A stretch of 64,000 nt of DNA from Stenotrophomonas sp. MMGLT7 (GCF_021168555.1 NZ_JAJOZS010000001.1:434001-498000); one strand, 5' to 3'. Positions 44,675-54,227 are shown, numbered from the stretch's first letter. Numbers and translations are program-made. Notes: generated by a model not told the origin, from the sequence alone.

Positions 44675-47254
44675 ATGACCCCGACCGCAGTCCTCCGCCG
44701 CAGCGCCCCTCCCGTTCTCCCGCGTCGCCTTCCGCTGGCAGTGCTGATCGCCGGCATGCTCGCCGTGCCGGCGGCCTCGGCGGCCCAGCCCGATGCCGCC
44801 GCCGCAGGTGCCTCCACGCTCGACACCGTGCTGGTGACCGGCTCGCGCTCCAGCACCCGCACGGTCAAGAACAGTTCCACCCCGATCGATGTGATCTCGG
44901 CCCAGGACCTGGCCGCCAGCGGCCAGGCCACGCTGCTGGAGGCGCTGCAGCGCACGCTGCCGTCGCTGAGCCAGGTCGGCGGCTACCAGAGCGACCAGGA
45001 GAGCCTGATCCGCGGCTACCAGCTGCGCAATCTCTCGCCCGGCTACACCCTGGTGCTGGTCAACGGCAAGCGCCGCAATGCCAGCGCCTACGTCAGCGGC
45101 GCCAACGGCGGCGGTTTCCCGGGGCACTCCTGGGCCGACCTCGGGCTGATCCCGGTCGCGGCGATCGACCACGTCGAGGTGCTGCGCGATGGCGCCTCGG
45201 CGATCTACGGCTCCGATGCCATCGCCGGCGTCATCAACGTCATCCTCAGGTCGCAGGCCAGCGGCGGCGGCGCCTCGATCGAGAGCGGGCAGAGCTTCGA
45301 CGGCGACGGCAGCCGCACCACCGCGCGCGCCAACCTCGGCCTGCCCTGGGGCGGCGACGGCTTCGTCAACCTGTCGGCGGAAGGCAGCCGCCAGCACAGC
45401 GCGATCCGCCCGCGGACCTACGCGGACGGCTACCTCAGCTACCCGGCGGTCGATGCCGACGGCAACCTGGTCGCGCTGGGCACCTACAACAGCCTGCCGG
45501 CCGGCGCCGGCGTCCACCCCGCCGAAGCCGGCCGCGATGCCAGGGCCAACCAGATCTACAGTTCCACCGACTACGCGCTGAAGTCGCTCGCGTTGAACGC
45601 CGGCCACGGCCTCGGCGAGAACGCCGATTTCTACGTCACCGCGACCGCCAGCGACCGCACCGCCAGCGCCATCCAGAACTTCCGCCTGCCGGCCACGATC
45701 TTCGGCACCTACGATGCGCCTGGCGTGCTGGCGGTATGGCCGGACGGCTTCTCCCCGGTACTGGAGACCAAGGAACAGCAGTACACCGGCAGCGCCGGCG
45801 TCAAGGGCCTGCTTGGCGGCTGGGACTACGATTTCAGCGTCACCTGGAACCGCGACACCATCCGCACCTACACCAACGACTCGGCCAACTTCTCGCTGGA
45901 CTATCCCGGCGCGCCCACCGATTTCTACGACGGCAAGGTCGACTACCGGCAGCTGATCGACAACCTCGACCTGCGCCGCTCGTTCGACATCGCCCGCCTC
46001 GCCTCGCCGCTGGACCTCAGCCTCGGCCTGGAATACCAGCACGAGCAGTACCGCCGCGCGCCGGGCCAGTGGGAGTCGTACACCGGCTACGGCGCCGCCG
46101 CCTTCGTCGGCTACGCGCCCGCCGACGCGGTCGATGCCACCCGCAACAGCAAGGCCGCCTATGTCGGCGCCTCGGCCAACCTGACCCGGCGCTGGTTCCT
46201 CGATGCGGCCGCGCGCCGGGAGGACCACTCCGACTTCGGCGACGTCTCCACCGGGCGCCTGTCCACCCGCTTCGACTTCAACGACGCGTTCGGCGTGCGC
46301 GCCACCGTCAGCAACGGCTTCCACGCCCCCGGCCTGGGCGCGCAGTACTACCAGGTGACCGGCAACTGCCCGTGCGGCACGACGCTGGTGGCGCGGGTGG
46401 ACTCGGCCGCGGCGCGGACGCTGGGAGCCAGCGACCTGAAGCCGGAGAAGGCCCGCAACTACAGCGTCGGCTTCACCCTCGACCCGGCACGGGACTTCCA
46501 CGCGGCACTGGACTTGTACCAGATCGACATCCGCAACCAGCTCGGCCAGTCCAGCCAGATCGGCTACAACGCGCTCGACCCGGACAACGTCACCGACTAC
46601 AACGGCACGCCGCTGAGCGCGGCGCAGCAGGCCACCATCGACGCACTGCTGGCCGGCGCCGGCATCTCCATCCTCGATGGCGAGGCCTACTACGTCAGCT
46701 ACTTCACCAATATCGGCGACACCCGCACCCGCGGCCTGGAGCTGACGCTGGAAGGCGGCCGGGACACCCGCTGGGGCCGGCTGCGCTGGAACTACGCCGC
46801 CAATGTCGGCAAGACCGACATCACCCGGGTCCGCGAGGTTCCGGCGGTGCTGCAGGGGCTGCCCAACATCGACCTGCTGACCGAATCCAGCGAGTACGCG
46901 CTGCGCCACCGCACGCCGAAGTACACCCAGGTCGCCGGGATCGGCTGGAACCGGGGGCCGTGGGCGCTGAACCTGGATTTCACCTACCACGGCCCGATCA
47001 AGCGCCTGACCAATGGCTACAAGTACCAGCTCGCCCCGGTGCTGGTCACCAACATCGGCGGCAGCTACGACTTCGGCGGCGGCTGGAGCGCGGACCTGGG
47101 CGTGAACAACCTGTTCGACAAGCGCACCCGCAAGGTGCCCGAGCGCTACCGCAGCGCCAGCGACCGCGCCAGCTATACCTCCACCTACGAGTACGGCGAC
47201 GTGCTCGGCACCGTCGGCGGCTACTGGTACGGGCGGATCAACTATCGGTTCTGA
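44675..47254 (+). CDS. TonB-dependent outer-membrane receptor
   Basis: 859 residues from the ATG at 44675 (MTPTAVLRRSAPPVLPRRLP). The signal peptide ends near PAASA-AQPDA. A TonB box (STLDTVLVTGSR, near 50) and a plug domain follow (DVISAQDLAASGQATLLEAL; then RDGASAIYGSDAIAGVINVI near 190). The 22-strand barrel ends in the outer-membrane C-terminus GRINYRF. The substrate is not evident. The neighbourhood of sulfur-type monooxygenases and an amino-acid ABC transporter suggests a sulfur-containing peptide or amino-acid derivative. The short distance to upstream element copy 1 suggests direct control. Confidence 0.93.
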   Translation: MTPTAVLRRSAPPVLPRRLPLAVLIAGMLAVPAASAAQPDAAAAGASTLDTVLVTGSRSSTRTVKNSSTPIDVISAQDLAASGQATLLEALQRTLPSLSQVGGYQSDQESLIRGYQLRNLSPGYTLVLVNGKRRNASAYVSGANGGGFPGHSWADLGLIPVAAIDHVEVLRDGASAIYGSDAIAGVINVILRSQASGGGASIESGQSFDGDGSRTTARANLGLPWGGDGFVNLSAEGSRQHSAIRPRTYADGYLSYPAVDADGNLVALGTYNSLPAGAGVHPAEAGRDARANQIYSSTDYALKSLALNAGHGLGENADFYVTATASDRTASAIQNFRLPATIFGTYDAPGVLAVWPDGFSPVLETKEQQYTGSAGVKGLLGGWDYDFSVTWNRDTIRTYTNDSANFSLDYPGAPTDFYDGKVDYRQLIDNLDLRRSFDIARLASPLDLSLGLEYQHEQYRRAPGQWESYTGYGAAAFVGYAPADAVDATRNSKAAYVGASANLTRRWFLDAAARREDHSDFGDVSTGRLSTRFDFNDAFGVRATVSNGFHAPGLGAQYYQVTGNCPCGTTLVARVDSAAARTLGASDLKPEKARNYSVGFTLDPARDFHAALDLYQIDIRNQLGQSSQIGYNALDPDNVTDYNGTPLSAAQQATIDALLAGAGISILDGEAYYVSYFTNIGDTRTRGLELTLEGGRDTRWGRLRWNYAANVGKTDITRVREVPAVLQGLPNIDLLTESSEYALRHRTPKYTQVAGIGWNRGPWALNLDFTYHGPIKRLTNGYKYQLAPVLVTNIGGSYDFGGGWSADLGVNNLFDKRTRKVPERYRSASDRASYTSTYEYGDVLGTVGGYWYGRINYRF

Positions 47255-47331
47255 GCGCGCCGGGGTGCAATATCCCGATATGCGCGGGACATGCCGATCG
47301 ATCACTGCGGCACGGGAACGGCATGGACGAC

Positions 47332-47395
47332 CGTAGGAGCGACTTCAGTGGGGCTTTGCCGGGAAAGCCCCATCGCGACTGAAGTCGCTCCTACG
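47332..47395. repeat. GTAGGAGCGACTTC-type inverted repeat (copy 3)
   Basis: Arms CGTAGGAGCGACTTCAGT (47332-47349) and its exact complement (47378-47395) enclose AAAGCCCCATCGCG. The left arm lacks the GTCGCGA end present in other copies, a small internal deletion. It sits between the receptor and secreted M20 peptidase genes. Confidence 0.9.
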
Positions 47396-47432
47396 GGAGG
47401 CTTCGAACAATATCCGGGAGAGCAATGCCGCC

Positions 47433-48986
47433 ATGAACGCCACCTGCCATACCGCCCCACACAAACCGCATCGCGTGCTCGGCACGCTGTTGTGCCTCGT
47501 GCTTCTCGCCTCGCCCGCGTCGGCCCGGCAGGCGGCCACGAACGACGACGCGATCGCGCAGGCCGCACGCGCATCGTTGCCGCAGTGGCTGGAGTTCCTG
47601 CGCCTGCCGAACGTCGCCGCCCGCAGCAGCGCCGAGATCGCACGCAACGCGGAATGGGCGCGCGACGCCTTCGCCGGCCATGGCTTCCAGGCGCAGTTGC
47701 TCGCCGCCGACGATGCGCCGATGGTGTTCGCGCAATGGCCGCACCCCGCGCCGCAGCGCAAGACCGTGCTGTTCTACGCGCACATGGACGGGCAGGCGGT
47801 GTTCCCGCAGCAATGGAGCCAGCGCGATCCGTTCACGCCGGTGCTCAAGCAGCGCGATGCCGACGGCGGCTGGCGGGAACTGCCGCTGCAACGATTGCTG
47901 CAGGCCGGGGCGCCTGACCCGGAATGGCGCGTGTTCGCGCGCTCGGCGGCCGACGACAAGGCGCCGATCGTGATGCTGCTGGCGGCGATGGACTCGCTGC
48001 GCGCGCAGGGACGCGAGCCGGCGATCAACGTCAAGGTCATCCTCGATTCGCGCGAGGAATCCGGGTCGCCCTCGCTGGCGCAGGTGGTGGCGCGCAACCG
48101 CGCGCTGCTGCAGGCCGACGCGGTGGTGATGCTGGACGGGCCGATGCATCGCAGCAACCGCCCGACCCTGGTGTTCGGCCACCGTGGCGGCACCGGCCTG
48201 CTGCTGACCGTCTACGGCGCGCGCGAGGAACTGCACAGCGGCCACTACGGCAACTACGCCCCCAATCCGGCGTTCGCCCTGGCGCGGCTGCTGGCCGGGA
48301 TGAAGGACGCGCAGGGACGCGTGCTCATCCCCGGCTTCTACGACGGGGTGGCGCCGGATCGCGCGGTGCTGGCCGCGGTCCCCGACGATGCCGGCGAGAT
48401 CCGCGGACGCATCGGCATCGCCGCCGCCGAGCAGGTCGGCGCCAACTACCAGGAAGCGATGAACTACCCCACGCTCAACATCAACGCGATGAGTGCCGGC
48501 GCGATCGACAGCCGCCGCACCGTCATCCCCGCCAGCGCCGCGGCCAGCCTCGACCTGCGCACCGTGCCCGGCACGCCGCCGCCGCAACGGCAGGTGGAAC
48601 TGGTGCGCGCCTACGTGCAGGCGCAGGGCTACCACCTGGTCGAAGGCGAGCCGACGCCCGAACAACGCGCGCGCTATCCGCTGCTGGCATCGATCCACGC
48701 CGGCGCTGGCGGCGAGGCGCTGCAGACGCCGCTGGACGCCCCGATCGGGCAATGGGCGCAGGCGGCGGTACGCGCCGGGTCCGGGCAGGAGCCGGTGCGC
48801 ATCCCGCTGATGGGCGGCGGCGTGCCCAGCCAGCCGCTGGCCGAGGGCCTTGGCGCACCGATCCTGCTGGTCCCGCTGGTCAACGCCGACAACAACCAGC
48901 ATGTGGCCGACGAGAACATGCGCATCGGCAACTACCTCGAAGGCGTGCGCACGCTGCACGCGCTGCTGTCGCAGCCGCTGCCGTAG
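47433..48986 (+). CDS. Secreted M20-family metallopeptidase
   Basis: 517 residues with a signal peptide ending near SPASA-RQA, so it is periplasmic or exported. The M20 dizinc site is visible: LFYAHMDGQ (first His/Asp), the bridging Asp in SAADDKAPIVML, the catalytic Glu pair in ILDSREESGSPS, and LHSGHYGNYAPNP of the dimerisation lid. The final His lies near ADNNQHVADENM. Family members cleave dipeptides such as Cys-Gly or carnosine-like substrates. In this cluster it may release organosulfur amino acids from peptides after uptake through the receptor. It is preceded by an inverted repeat, so it may be its own unit or read through from the receptor gene. Confidence 0.88.
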   Translation: MNATCHTAPHKPHRVLGTLLCLVLLASPASARQAATNDDAIAQAARASLPQWLEFLRLPNVAARSSAEIARNAEWARDAFAGHGFQAQLLAADDAPMVFAQWPHPAPQRKTVLFYAHMDGQAVFPQQWSQRDPFTPVLKQRDADGGWRELPLQRLLQAGAPDPEWRVFARSAADDKAPIVMLLAAMDSLRAQGREPAINVKVILDSREESGSPSLAQVVARNRALLQADAVVMLDGPMHRSNRPTLVFGHRGGTGLLLTVYGAREELHSGHYGNYAPNPAFALARLLAGMKDAQGRVLIPGFYDGVAPDRAVLAAVPDDAGEIRGRIGIAAAEQVGANYQEAMNYPTLNINAMSAGAIDSRRTVIPASAAASLDLRTVPGTPPPQRQVELVRAYVQAQGYHLVEGEPTPEQRARYPLLASIHAGAGGEALQTPLDAPIGQWAQAAVRAGSGQEPVRIPLMGGGVPSQPLAEGLGAPILLVPLVNADNNQHVADENMRIGNYLEGVRTLHALLSQPLP

Positions 48987-49308
48987 CACGAACCCGATCG
49001 GCGGCGGGTGTCCGTTGCCTCGCCGGGACGAGGGACCTGCCGCGAGCAGGCCTGTTCGGCCTGGACGCCCGACCCCGGCCAGCTGCCGCGACACGGCGTA
49101 ACGGTTCTTTGCAGATTCCCAAAGTTCATGTGGCTGGCGCGATGTTGCCAGCCGCTGTCGCGATGACAATGGCCGGCGACGGCGAGAGGACCTTGAATAG
49201 GCGTTGTTCGCACGGCACGCATGCACGGCCCCCGTGGCCAGGCATGCGTTGCGGGAGATACGCGACCGCCGGTCTCCCACCTTAGCCCACCCCGCTCCTG
49301 GAACCGCC
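48987..49308 (+). other. Control region ahead of the monooxygenase operon
   Basis: 322 bp without a gene. It contains copy 2 of the duplicated element (49108-49199) and about 110 nt of leader before the FMN reductase gene. No clear sigma70 boxes are seen, consistent with an activated promoter or sulfur-starvation control. Confidence 0.5.
49108..49199 (+). promoter_or_regulatory. Duplicated ~90-bp upstream element, copy 2
   Basis: Counterpart of 44545-44637 in the same orientation. Here the inverted repeat is longer (GGCTGGC-N8-GCCAGCC), and the segment again ends in CTTGAAT. Differences between the copies are scattered, with the central 36 bp nearly identical. It precedes the FMN reductase/monooxygenase operon by about 110 bp. 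Confidence 0.65.
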
Positions 49309-49875
49309 ATGCCCACTCCGCTGAAAGTCGTCGCCGTGATCGGCAGCACCTCGCCTTCCTCGCGCACCCTGCTGCTGGCCCGGGCCATCCTCGAACAGCT
49401 GAGGCACCATCTGGCGCTGGACAGCCATGTCGTGGAACTGGGCCGCATCGCCCGCCCGCTGGGTGGCGCACTGGCCCGCGACGAACTGCCCGCCGAGGTC
49501 GAGCAACAGCTGCGGCGCATCGAATCGGCCGACCTGGTGCTGGCCGCCGCGCCGGTCTTCCGCGGCTCCTACCCGGGCCTGTTCAAGCACCTGTTCGACC
49601 TGGTCGAGATCGAGGCGTTGGTCGATACGCCGGTGCTGCTGGCCGCCACCGGCGGCAGCGAACGCCATGCGCTGGTGATCGACCATCAGCTGCGCCCGCT
49701 GTTCAGCTTCCTGCAGGCGCTGACCCTGCCGATCGGCGTCTACGCCACCCCGGCCGACTTCGACGGCGAGCGCATCGCCAGCCCGCTGCTGCGCGACCGC
49801 ATCGCCCTGGCCGCCGAGCGCGCGGCCACCGTGCTGGGCGCGGTGCGGGTGCCCAGCCTGCGCCGGATCGCCTGA
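49309..49875 (+). CDS. msuE: NAD(P)H-dependent FMN reductase, MsuE/SsuE type
   Basis: 188 residues from the ATG at 49309 (MPTPLKVVAVIGSTSPSSRT). It supplies reduced FMN to flavin-dependent monooxygenases. The flavodoxin-like FMN-binding loop is GSTSPSSRTLLLA, and the family segments VLAAAPVFRGSYPGLFKHLF and LLAATGGSERHALVIDHQLR (cited as two parts) are present. Length matches MsuE/SsuE. It is the first gene of a run with three LLM monooxygenases, its expected partners. The assignment to MsuE rather than SsuE is by similarity of the C-terminal half only. Confidence 0.88.
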   Translation: MPTPLKVVAVIGSTSPSSRTLLLARAILEQLRHHLALDSHVVELGRIARPLGGALARDELPAEVEQQLRRIESADLVLAAAPVFRGSYPGLFKHLFDLVEIEALVDTPVLLAATGGSERHALVIDHQLRPLFSFLQALTLPIGVYATPADFDGERIASPLLRDRIALAAERAATVLGAVRVPSLRRIA

Positions 49876-49897
49876 GCAAACCAAGCGAGGCGCCGCG

Positions 49898-50953
49898 ATG
49901 CAGGCGGCGGCGGAGACGCGCATGGCCCCCATCCAGATCGACCGCATCGCCTTCCTCACCCCCGGCAACTTCGCCCCCGAGCGCCCGGCCGAGGGCCTGG
50001 AACAGGCCCTGGACCTGATCGCCCACGGCGAGGCGCTCGGCTACGACGGTGCCTGGGTGCGCCAGCGCCACCTGGAGCCGGGCATCGGCGCGGCGGCGCC
50101 GTTCCTGGCCGCCGCCAGCCAGCGTACCCGGCGCATCGAACTGGGCAGCGCGGTGATCCAGCTCGGCTACGAGAACCCGTTCCGCCTGGCCGAGGACCTG
50201 TCGCTGGTGGACGTACTCGCGCACGGCCGCCTCAACGTCGGCGTCAGCGTCGGCTCGCCGCCGTTCGGCGCGCTGCTCGGCCCGCGCCTGTTCGACGGCG
50301 ACCCGTCCACCATCGACTTCTCGCACGCGCGTGCGCTGCGCCTGGCCGACAACCTGCGCGGCGAACCGATCGGCGGCGAAGACGCGTTCGCCAGCAACGC
50401 CGCCGGCCAGTACCGGGCGCGCCTGCAGCCATTCGCGCCCGGCCTGGTGGACCGGCTCTGGTACGGCGGCGGTTCCAACCGCTCGGTGGAGTGGGCCGGC
50501 CGCAACGGCTTCAACCTGCTGATCGGCAACCTCAACAGCGGCGAGAACGGCGACGACTTCCACCAGGTGCAGCGCGCGCACCTGGACCTGTACCGCCGGC
50601 ACTGGCAGCAGCCGCGACCGCCGCGCATCGCCCTGGGCCGGGTGATCGTGCCGCTGGACGGCGCCGACGCGGCCACCCGCGCGCACTACCTGCAGTTCGC
50701 CGCCGGTCGCCACGCACGCACGCTGGCGCCGCAGGGCGAACGCCGCACCCTGTTCGCGCCGGACCTGGTGGGCAGTTCCGAGCAGATCGTCGAGCGCCTG
50801 CTGGCCGACCCGGTGCTGCCCGAGGTGCGCGAGCTGCGGCTGGAACTGCCCTACGAGTTCACCTATCCGCAGTACCGGCAGATCATCAGCGACTTCGTCC
50901 GGCGCATCGCCCCGGCACTGGGCTGGAAGCCCGGCGCGGCGCCGGCCGCCTGA
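49898..50953 (+). CDS. LLM-class flavin-dependent oxidoreductase (SsuD-like superfamily)
   Basis: 351 residues from the ATG at 49898 (GAGG 7 nt upstream); an ATG at 49922 with GGAG upstream is equally good. It is a bacterial-luciferase-like TIM barrel using FMNH2 from the neighbouring reductase. Visible features are RIAFLTPGNFAPERPAEGL, LGYDGAWVRQRHLEPGIG, IELGSAVIQLGYENPFRLAE and GRLNVGVSVGSPP. Specificity is unknown. The pairing with an MsuE-type reductase fits C-S bond cleavage. It lies 22 bp after the reductase gene. Confidence 0.87.
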   Translation: MQAAAETRMAPIQIDRIAFLTPGNFAPERPAEGLEQALDLIAHGEALGYDGAWVRQRHLEPGIGAAAPFLAAASQRTRRIELGSAVIQLGYENPFRLAEDLSLVDVLAHGRLNVGVSVGSPPFGALLGPRLFDGDPSTIDFSHARALRLADNLRGEPIGGEDAFASNAAGQYRARLQPFAPGLVDRLWYGGGSNRSVEWAGRNGFNLLIGNLNSGENGDDFHQVQRAHLDLYRRHWQQPRPPRIALGRVIVPLDGADAATRAHYLQFAAGRHARTLAPQGERRTLFAPDLVGSSEQIVERLLADPVLPEVRELRLELPYEFTYPQYRQIISDFVRRIAPALGWKPGAAPAA

Positions 50954-51208
50954 AGGCCGGCCGGCAGGCCAGCGCGGCCATGCCTCCGGCTTCCCTCGCG
51001 GCGACACTCCCGGCCCCGGCCCGCGGCGATGCTCCCCGCGTTGCGGCCGCGATAACCCAGGGGAGTTTCGTTATACCCAACAAGCATTTTCCTGGCCGGA
51101 TGTGACCGCACATTGTCGAGTTCCGGTGCGATGGCGTGGAGCGCGTTGCATACGATCGCAATCACGCCTTTCCCGATTCACCACCGTTTCCCAGGATGCG
51201 TGGCTCCC

Positions 51209-51571
51209 ATGCCGGACAAGAAAACCTCCAAGCCGATCCTCTTCCTGCTCGAACACGAATTCGAGGATCCCGACCTTCGCGGGCAGCGCTTCTTCTGCCG
51301 CCACAGCGCCTTGCTGGAAGGCGTGATCGCCGGCGTCGCGGAGCTGCGCGAGCGCCTGGACATCCGCCACGTCGGCTTCCCGCGCCCGCGCCGCGAGGTC
51401 ATCGGGATCGTCGGCGACAGCGACCAGTCGCTGCCCAAGCTGGTGCTGCCGTCCGGCATCAGCAGCCCGCACGCCAGCGGCGAGCACGCATCGCGCCAGT
51501 ACGTGTCCGGCAGCGACCGCATCCTCGCCACGCTGTCCGAACTCTACGGCACCCCGGTGCCGCATCCATGA
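51209..51571 (+). CDS. DUF3088 family protein, thioredoxin-like
   Basis: 120 residues from the ATG at 51209 (MPDKKTSKPILFLLEHEFED). The DUF3088 core is present: DLRGQRFFCRHSALLEGVIAGV, DIRHVGFPRPRREVIGIVGD (both cited as segments) and SLPKLVLPSG with the cis-Pro-like position of thioredoxin folds. The CxxS-like FFCRHS stands where glutaredoxins have CPxC. No function is established to my knowledge. In Bacillus the comparable operon includes a glutaredoxin-like protein (CmoI), so this may be its counterpart. It follows 255 bp after the first monooxygenase gene and lies before the second. Confidence 0.75.
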   Translation: MPDKKTSKPILFLLEHEFEDPDLRGQRFFCRHSALLEGVIAGVAELRERLDIRHVGFPRPRREVIGIVGDSDQSLPKLVLPSGISSPHASGEHASRQYVSGSDRILATLSELYGTPVPHP

Positions 51572-51647
51572 GCCGGGTGCTGCCGCGCTGGCCGATGACG
51601 GCAGGCCGGCAGGCACCACGCTCCCCCTCCCCGACTGGAACAGCACC

Positions 51648-52646
51648 ATGGGTTACCTGCTAAGCGTCCTCGACAAGAGCTACATCGCCCACGGCGGCAG
51701 CGCCGCCCACGCGCTGCGCGACAGCGTCGCGCTGGCGCAGCACGCCGAGCGGCTCGGCTACCACCGCTACTGGTTCGCCGAGCACCATGCCGCGCCGCAA
51801 CTCGCCAGTTCGGCGCCGGAGGTGCTGGCCGCCTTCGTGCTGGCGCAGACCCGCCGCATCCGCGTCGGCACCGGCGGGGTGATGCTGCGCCACTACGCGC
51901 CGTACAAGGTCGCCGAGGTGTTCAACCTGCTGGCCAACCTGGCCCCGGACCGGGTGGACCTGGGCGTGGGCAAGGCTCCGGGCGGGCTGCTGGCGTCCAC
52001 CCGGGCGCTGGCCTACGGCCGCAGCAGCCCCCTGGATTTCGCCCGGCAGGTGGCGGACCTGGACGGCTTCCTGTCCGGCACGCTGCCGGCCGGGCATGCG
52101 CATGCGGACGCGGTGGCCACGCCGCTGCCCGAGCAGGGCCCGCAGCGCTTCCTGCTCGGCGCCAGCACCGACAGCGCCGAACTGGCCGCGCAGCTGGGCT
52201 GGCGCTTCGTCTACGCCGGCCACTTCGACGGCGACCACGCCCACATCGAGCGCGCCTTCGATGCCTACCGGCGCGGCAGTGCGCTGGCCCCGCTGCTGGC
52301 GGTGGTGGCGTTCGCCGCCGACAGCGCCGAGGCCGCCGCCCGCCATGTCAGCACGCTGCGCGTCTACAAGCTGCACCTGGGCGACGGCCAGAGCGTCAAC
52401 CTGCCCAGCCCCGAGGCCGCCGCCGAATATGCGCGCCAGGCCGGGGTTAGCGACTACCGGCTGGAGGAGACCCGCCCCAGCGTGCTGTCCGGCAACGGCG
52501 ACTACGTGCGCGGGCAGCTCGACCTGCTGCACCGGCGCTTCGGTGTGGAGGAATTCGTGATCGACGCGCCGGTGGCCGATTTCGCCGCGCGCCTGGCGTC
52601 GCTGCAGCTGCTCGCGCCCGCGCCGCATGCGGCGGCAGCGGCGTGA
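51648..52646 (+). CDS. MsnO8-type LLM flavin-dependent oxidoreductase (CmoO-like)
   Basis: 332 residues starting MGYLLSVLDKSYIAHGGSAA. It is a luciferase-like monooxygenase of the MsnO8 subgroup. Markers are YHRYWFAEHHAAPQLASSAP (near 38), RIRVGTGGVMLRHYAPYKVAE, and LAPDRVDLGVGKAPGG, which is typical of the group. In B. subtilis the related CmoO (YtmO) is encoded in the S-alkylcysteine salvage operon. FMNH2 would come from the MsuE-type reductase. It is followed by a perfect 19-bp hairpin before the next monooxygenase gene. Confidence 0.88.
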   Translation: MGYLLSVLDKSYIAHGGSAAHALRDSVALAQHAERLGYHRYWFAEHHAAPQLASSAPEVLAAFVLAQTRRIRVGTGGVMLRHYAPYKVAEVFNLLANLAPDRVDLGVGKAPGGLLASTRALAYGRSSPLDFARQVADLDGFLSGTLPAGHAHADAVATPLPEQGPQRFLLGASTDSAELAAQLGWRFVYAGHFDGDHAHIERAFDAYRRGSALAPLLAVVAFAADSAEAAARHVSTLRVYKLHLGDGQSVNLPSPEAAAEYARQAGVSDYRLEETRPSVLSGNGDYVRGQLDLLHRRFGVEEFVIDAPVADFAARLASLQLLAPAPHAAAAA

Positions 52647-52730
52647 ACGCGATGCGCGGCGGCGTTGGCCATCGCGACCGCGCCGCCTCCGGGCAAGCCT
52701 GTTCCTTCGGCACATTCGGAATTCCCCAGG

Positions 52731-52776
52731 CCTTCTCCCGCTTGCGGGGGTGCCCAGCCCCGCAAGCGGGAGAAGG
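52731..52776. repeat. Perfect 19-bp hairpin inside the monooxygenase operon
   Basis: CCTTCTCCCGCTTGCGGGG (52731-52749) and its exact complement (52758-52776) flank an 8-base loop. It lies in a 237-bp gap between two cluster genes. No T run follows, so it more likely stabilises or processes mRNA than terminates it. Confidence 0.85.
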
Positions 52777-52883
52777 GAACCTGGTCGCAGTCCGCACCAA
52801 CGTCCCCGGTTTCCGGCATTCGCGGGGATGACGAGAACAGTGAACGCCGCGCAGGCCCCGATCGAACCCAAGAGGATTTTCCG

Positions 52884-54227
52884 ATGAGCACCACGCCCCG
52901 ACCCATCCCCTTCGGCATCATGCTGCACGGCCCGGGCGGCCACATGAACGCCTGGAAGCATCCGTCCAACCCGGCCGATGCCAGCGTCAACCTGCAGTTC
53001 TACATCGACGTGGCGCGCAAGGCCGAGGCCAACGGCATCGCCTTCGCCTTCGTCGCCGACGGGCTGTACATCAACGAGAAGTCGATCCCGCACTTCCTCA
53101 ACCGCTTCGAGCCGCTGACCATCCTGTCGGCGCTGGCCACGGCGACCTCGAAGATCGGCCTGGCCGGCACCGTCTCCACCTCCTACAGCGACCCGTTCAC
53201 GGTCGCGCGCCAGTTCGCCTCGCTGGACCTGATCAGCGGTGGCCGCGCCGGCTGGAACGTGGTGACCTCGCCGCTGGAAGGTTCGGGGCGCAACTACGGC
53301 CGCCCGCACCCGGACCACGCGCTGCGCTACCGCATCGCCGACGAGTACCTGGAAGTGGCACAGGGGCTGTGGGACTCCTGGGACGACGATGCCTTCCCGC
53401 GCGATCGCGCCAGCGGCGAGTTCTTCGACAAGGGCAAGTTCCGCCGCCTCGACCACAAGGGCCGCTTCTTCCAGGTCGAGGGCCCGCTGAACATCCAGCG
53501 CTCGCCACAGGGCCAGCCGGTGATCTTCCAGGCCGGCTCCTCCGACGACGGCATCGGCCTGGCCGGCAAGTACGCCGACGCCGTGTTCACCCACGCCCCG
53601 TCGCTGGAGGAGACCCGCGCCTTCACCCAGAAGGTCAAGAACGCGGCGATCGCGCACGGGCGCAGCGCCGGCGACGTGAAGATCCTCCCCGGCATCGGCC
53701 CGATCGTCGGCCGCAGCGCCGAGGAGGCCGAGGCCAAGTACCGGCAGATCGCCGAACTGGCCGACATCGACGAGGCGCTGGCCTACCTGGGCCGCTTCTT
53801 CGACCACCACGATTTCGGCCAGTACCCGCTGGACGCGCCGTTCCCGGAACTGGGCGGGATCGGCGCCAACAGCTTCAAGTCCACCACCGACAAGATCAAG
53901 CGCGACGCCCGCGAGCGCGGCCTGACCCTGCGCCAGGTGGCGCAGGAATCGGTCAGTCCGCGGCCGCAGTTCATCGGCACCGGCGAGCAGGTCGCCGACG
54001 AGCTGATCCGCTGGTTCGACGCCGGCGCCAGCGATGGCTTCATCCTCGGCTTCCCGGTGCAGGCGCAGGGCCTGGACGACTTCGTCGAGCACGTGCTGCC
54101 GGTGCTGGAGGCGCGCGGCTACTACCGCCGCGAGCTGGAGGGCAGCACCCTGCGCGACCACCTCGGGCTGCCGCGCAAGCAAAGCCGCTACGCCGCCGCA
54201 CCCGCCGCGCCGCGCAAGGCCGGCTGA
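52884..54227 (+). CDS. NtaA/DmoA-type FMN-dependent monooxygenase (CmoJ-like)
   Basis: 447 residues from the ATG at 52884 ([20 protein letters not shown]). The NtaA/SnaA/DmoA subgroup marker [20 protein letters not shown] (near 117) is intact, as are [39 protein letters not shown] and [19 protein letters not shown]. Members use FMNH2 to cleave C-N or C-S bonds (NTA, dimethyl sulfide; CmoJ cleaves N-acetyl-S-alkylcysteines). The adjacent deacetylase and acetyltransferase genes make a CmoJ-like role the best guess. The next gene begins 13 bp downstream. Confidence 0.88.
   Translation: MSTTPRPIPFGIMLHGPGGHMNAWKHPSNPADASVNLQFYIDVARKAEANGIAFAFVADGLYINEKSIPHFLNRFEPLTILSALATATSKIGLAGTVSTSYSDPFTVARQFASLDLISGGRAGWNVVTSPLEGSGRNYGRPHPDHALRYRIADEYLEVAQGLWDSWDDDAFPRDRASGEFFDKGKFRRLDHKGRFFQVEGPLNIQRSPQGQPVIFQAGSSDDGIGLAGKYADAVFTHAPSLEETRAFTQKVKNAAIAHGRSAGDVKILPGIGPIVGRSAEEAEAKYRQIAELADIDEALAYLGRFFDHHDFGQYPLDAPFPELGGIGANSFKSTTDKIKRDARERGLTLRQVAQESVSPRPQFIGTGEQVADELIRWFDAGASDGFILGFPVQAQGLDDFVEHVLPVLEARGYYRRELEGSTLRDHLGLPRKQSRYAAAPAAPRKAG

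Noticed and set aside
43505-47305. A 1266-codon open frame on the minus strand covering the receptor gene
   Set aside because: Only the part up to 44482 encodes a recognisable protein (the AraC-type regulator). The rest is antisense to the TonB-dependent receptor, whose plug and barrel motifs are clear; long antisense frames are common in DNA this GC-rich.
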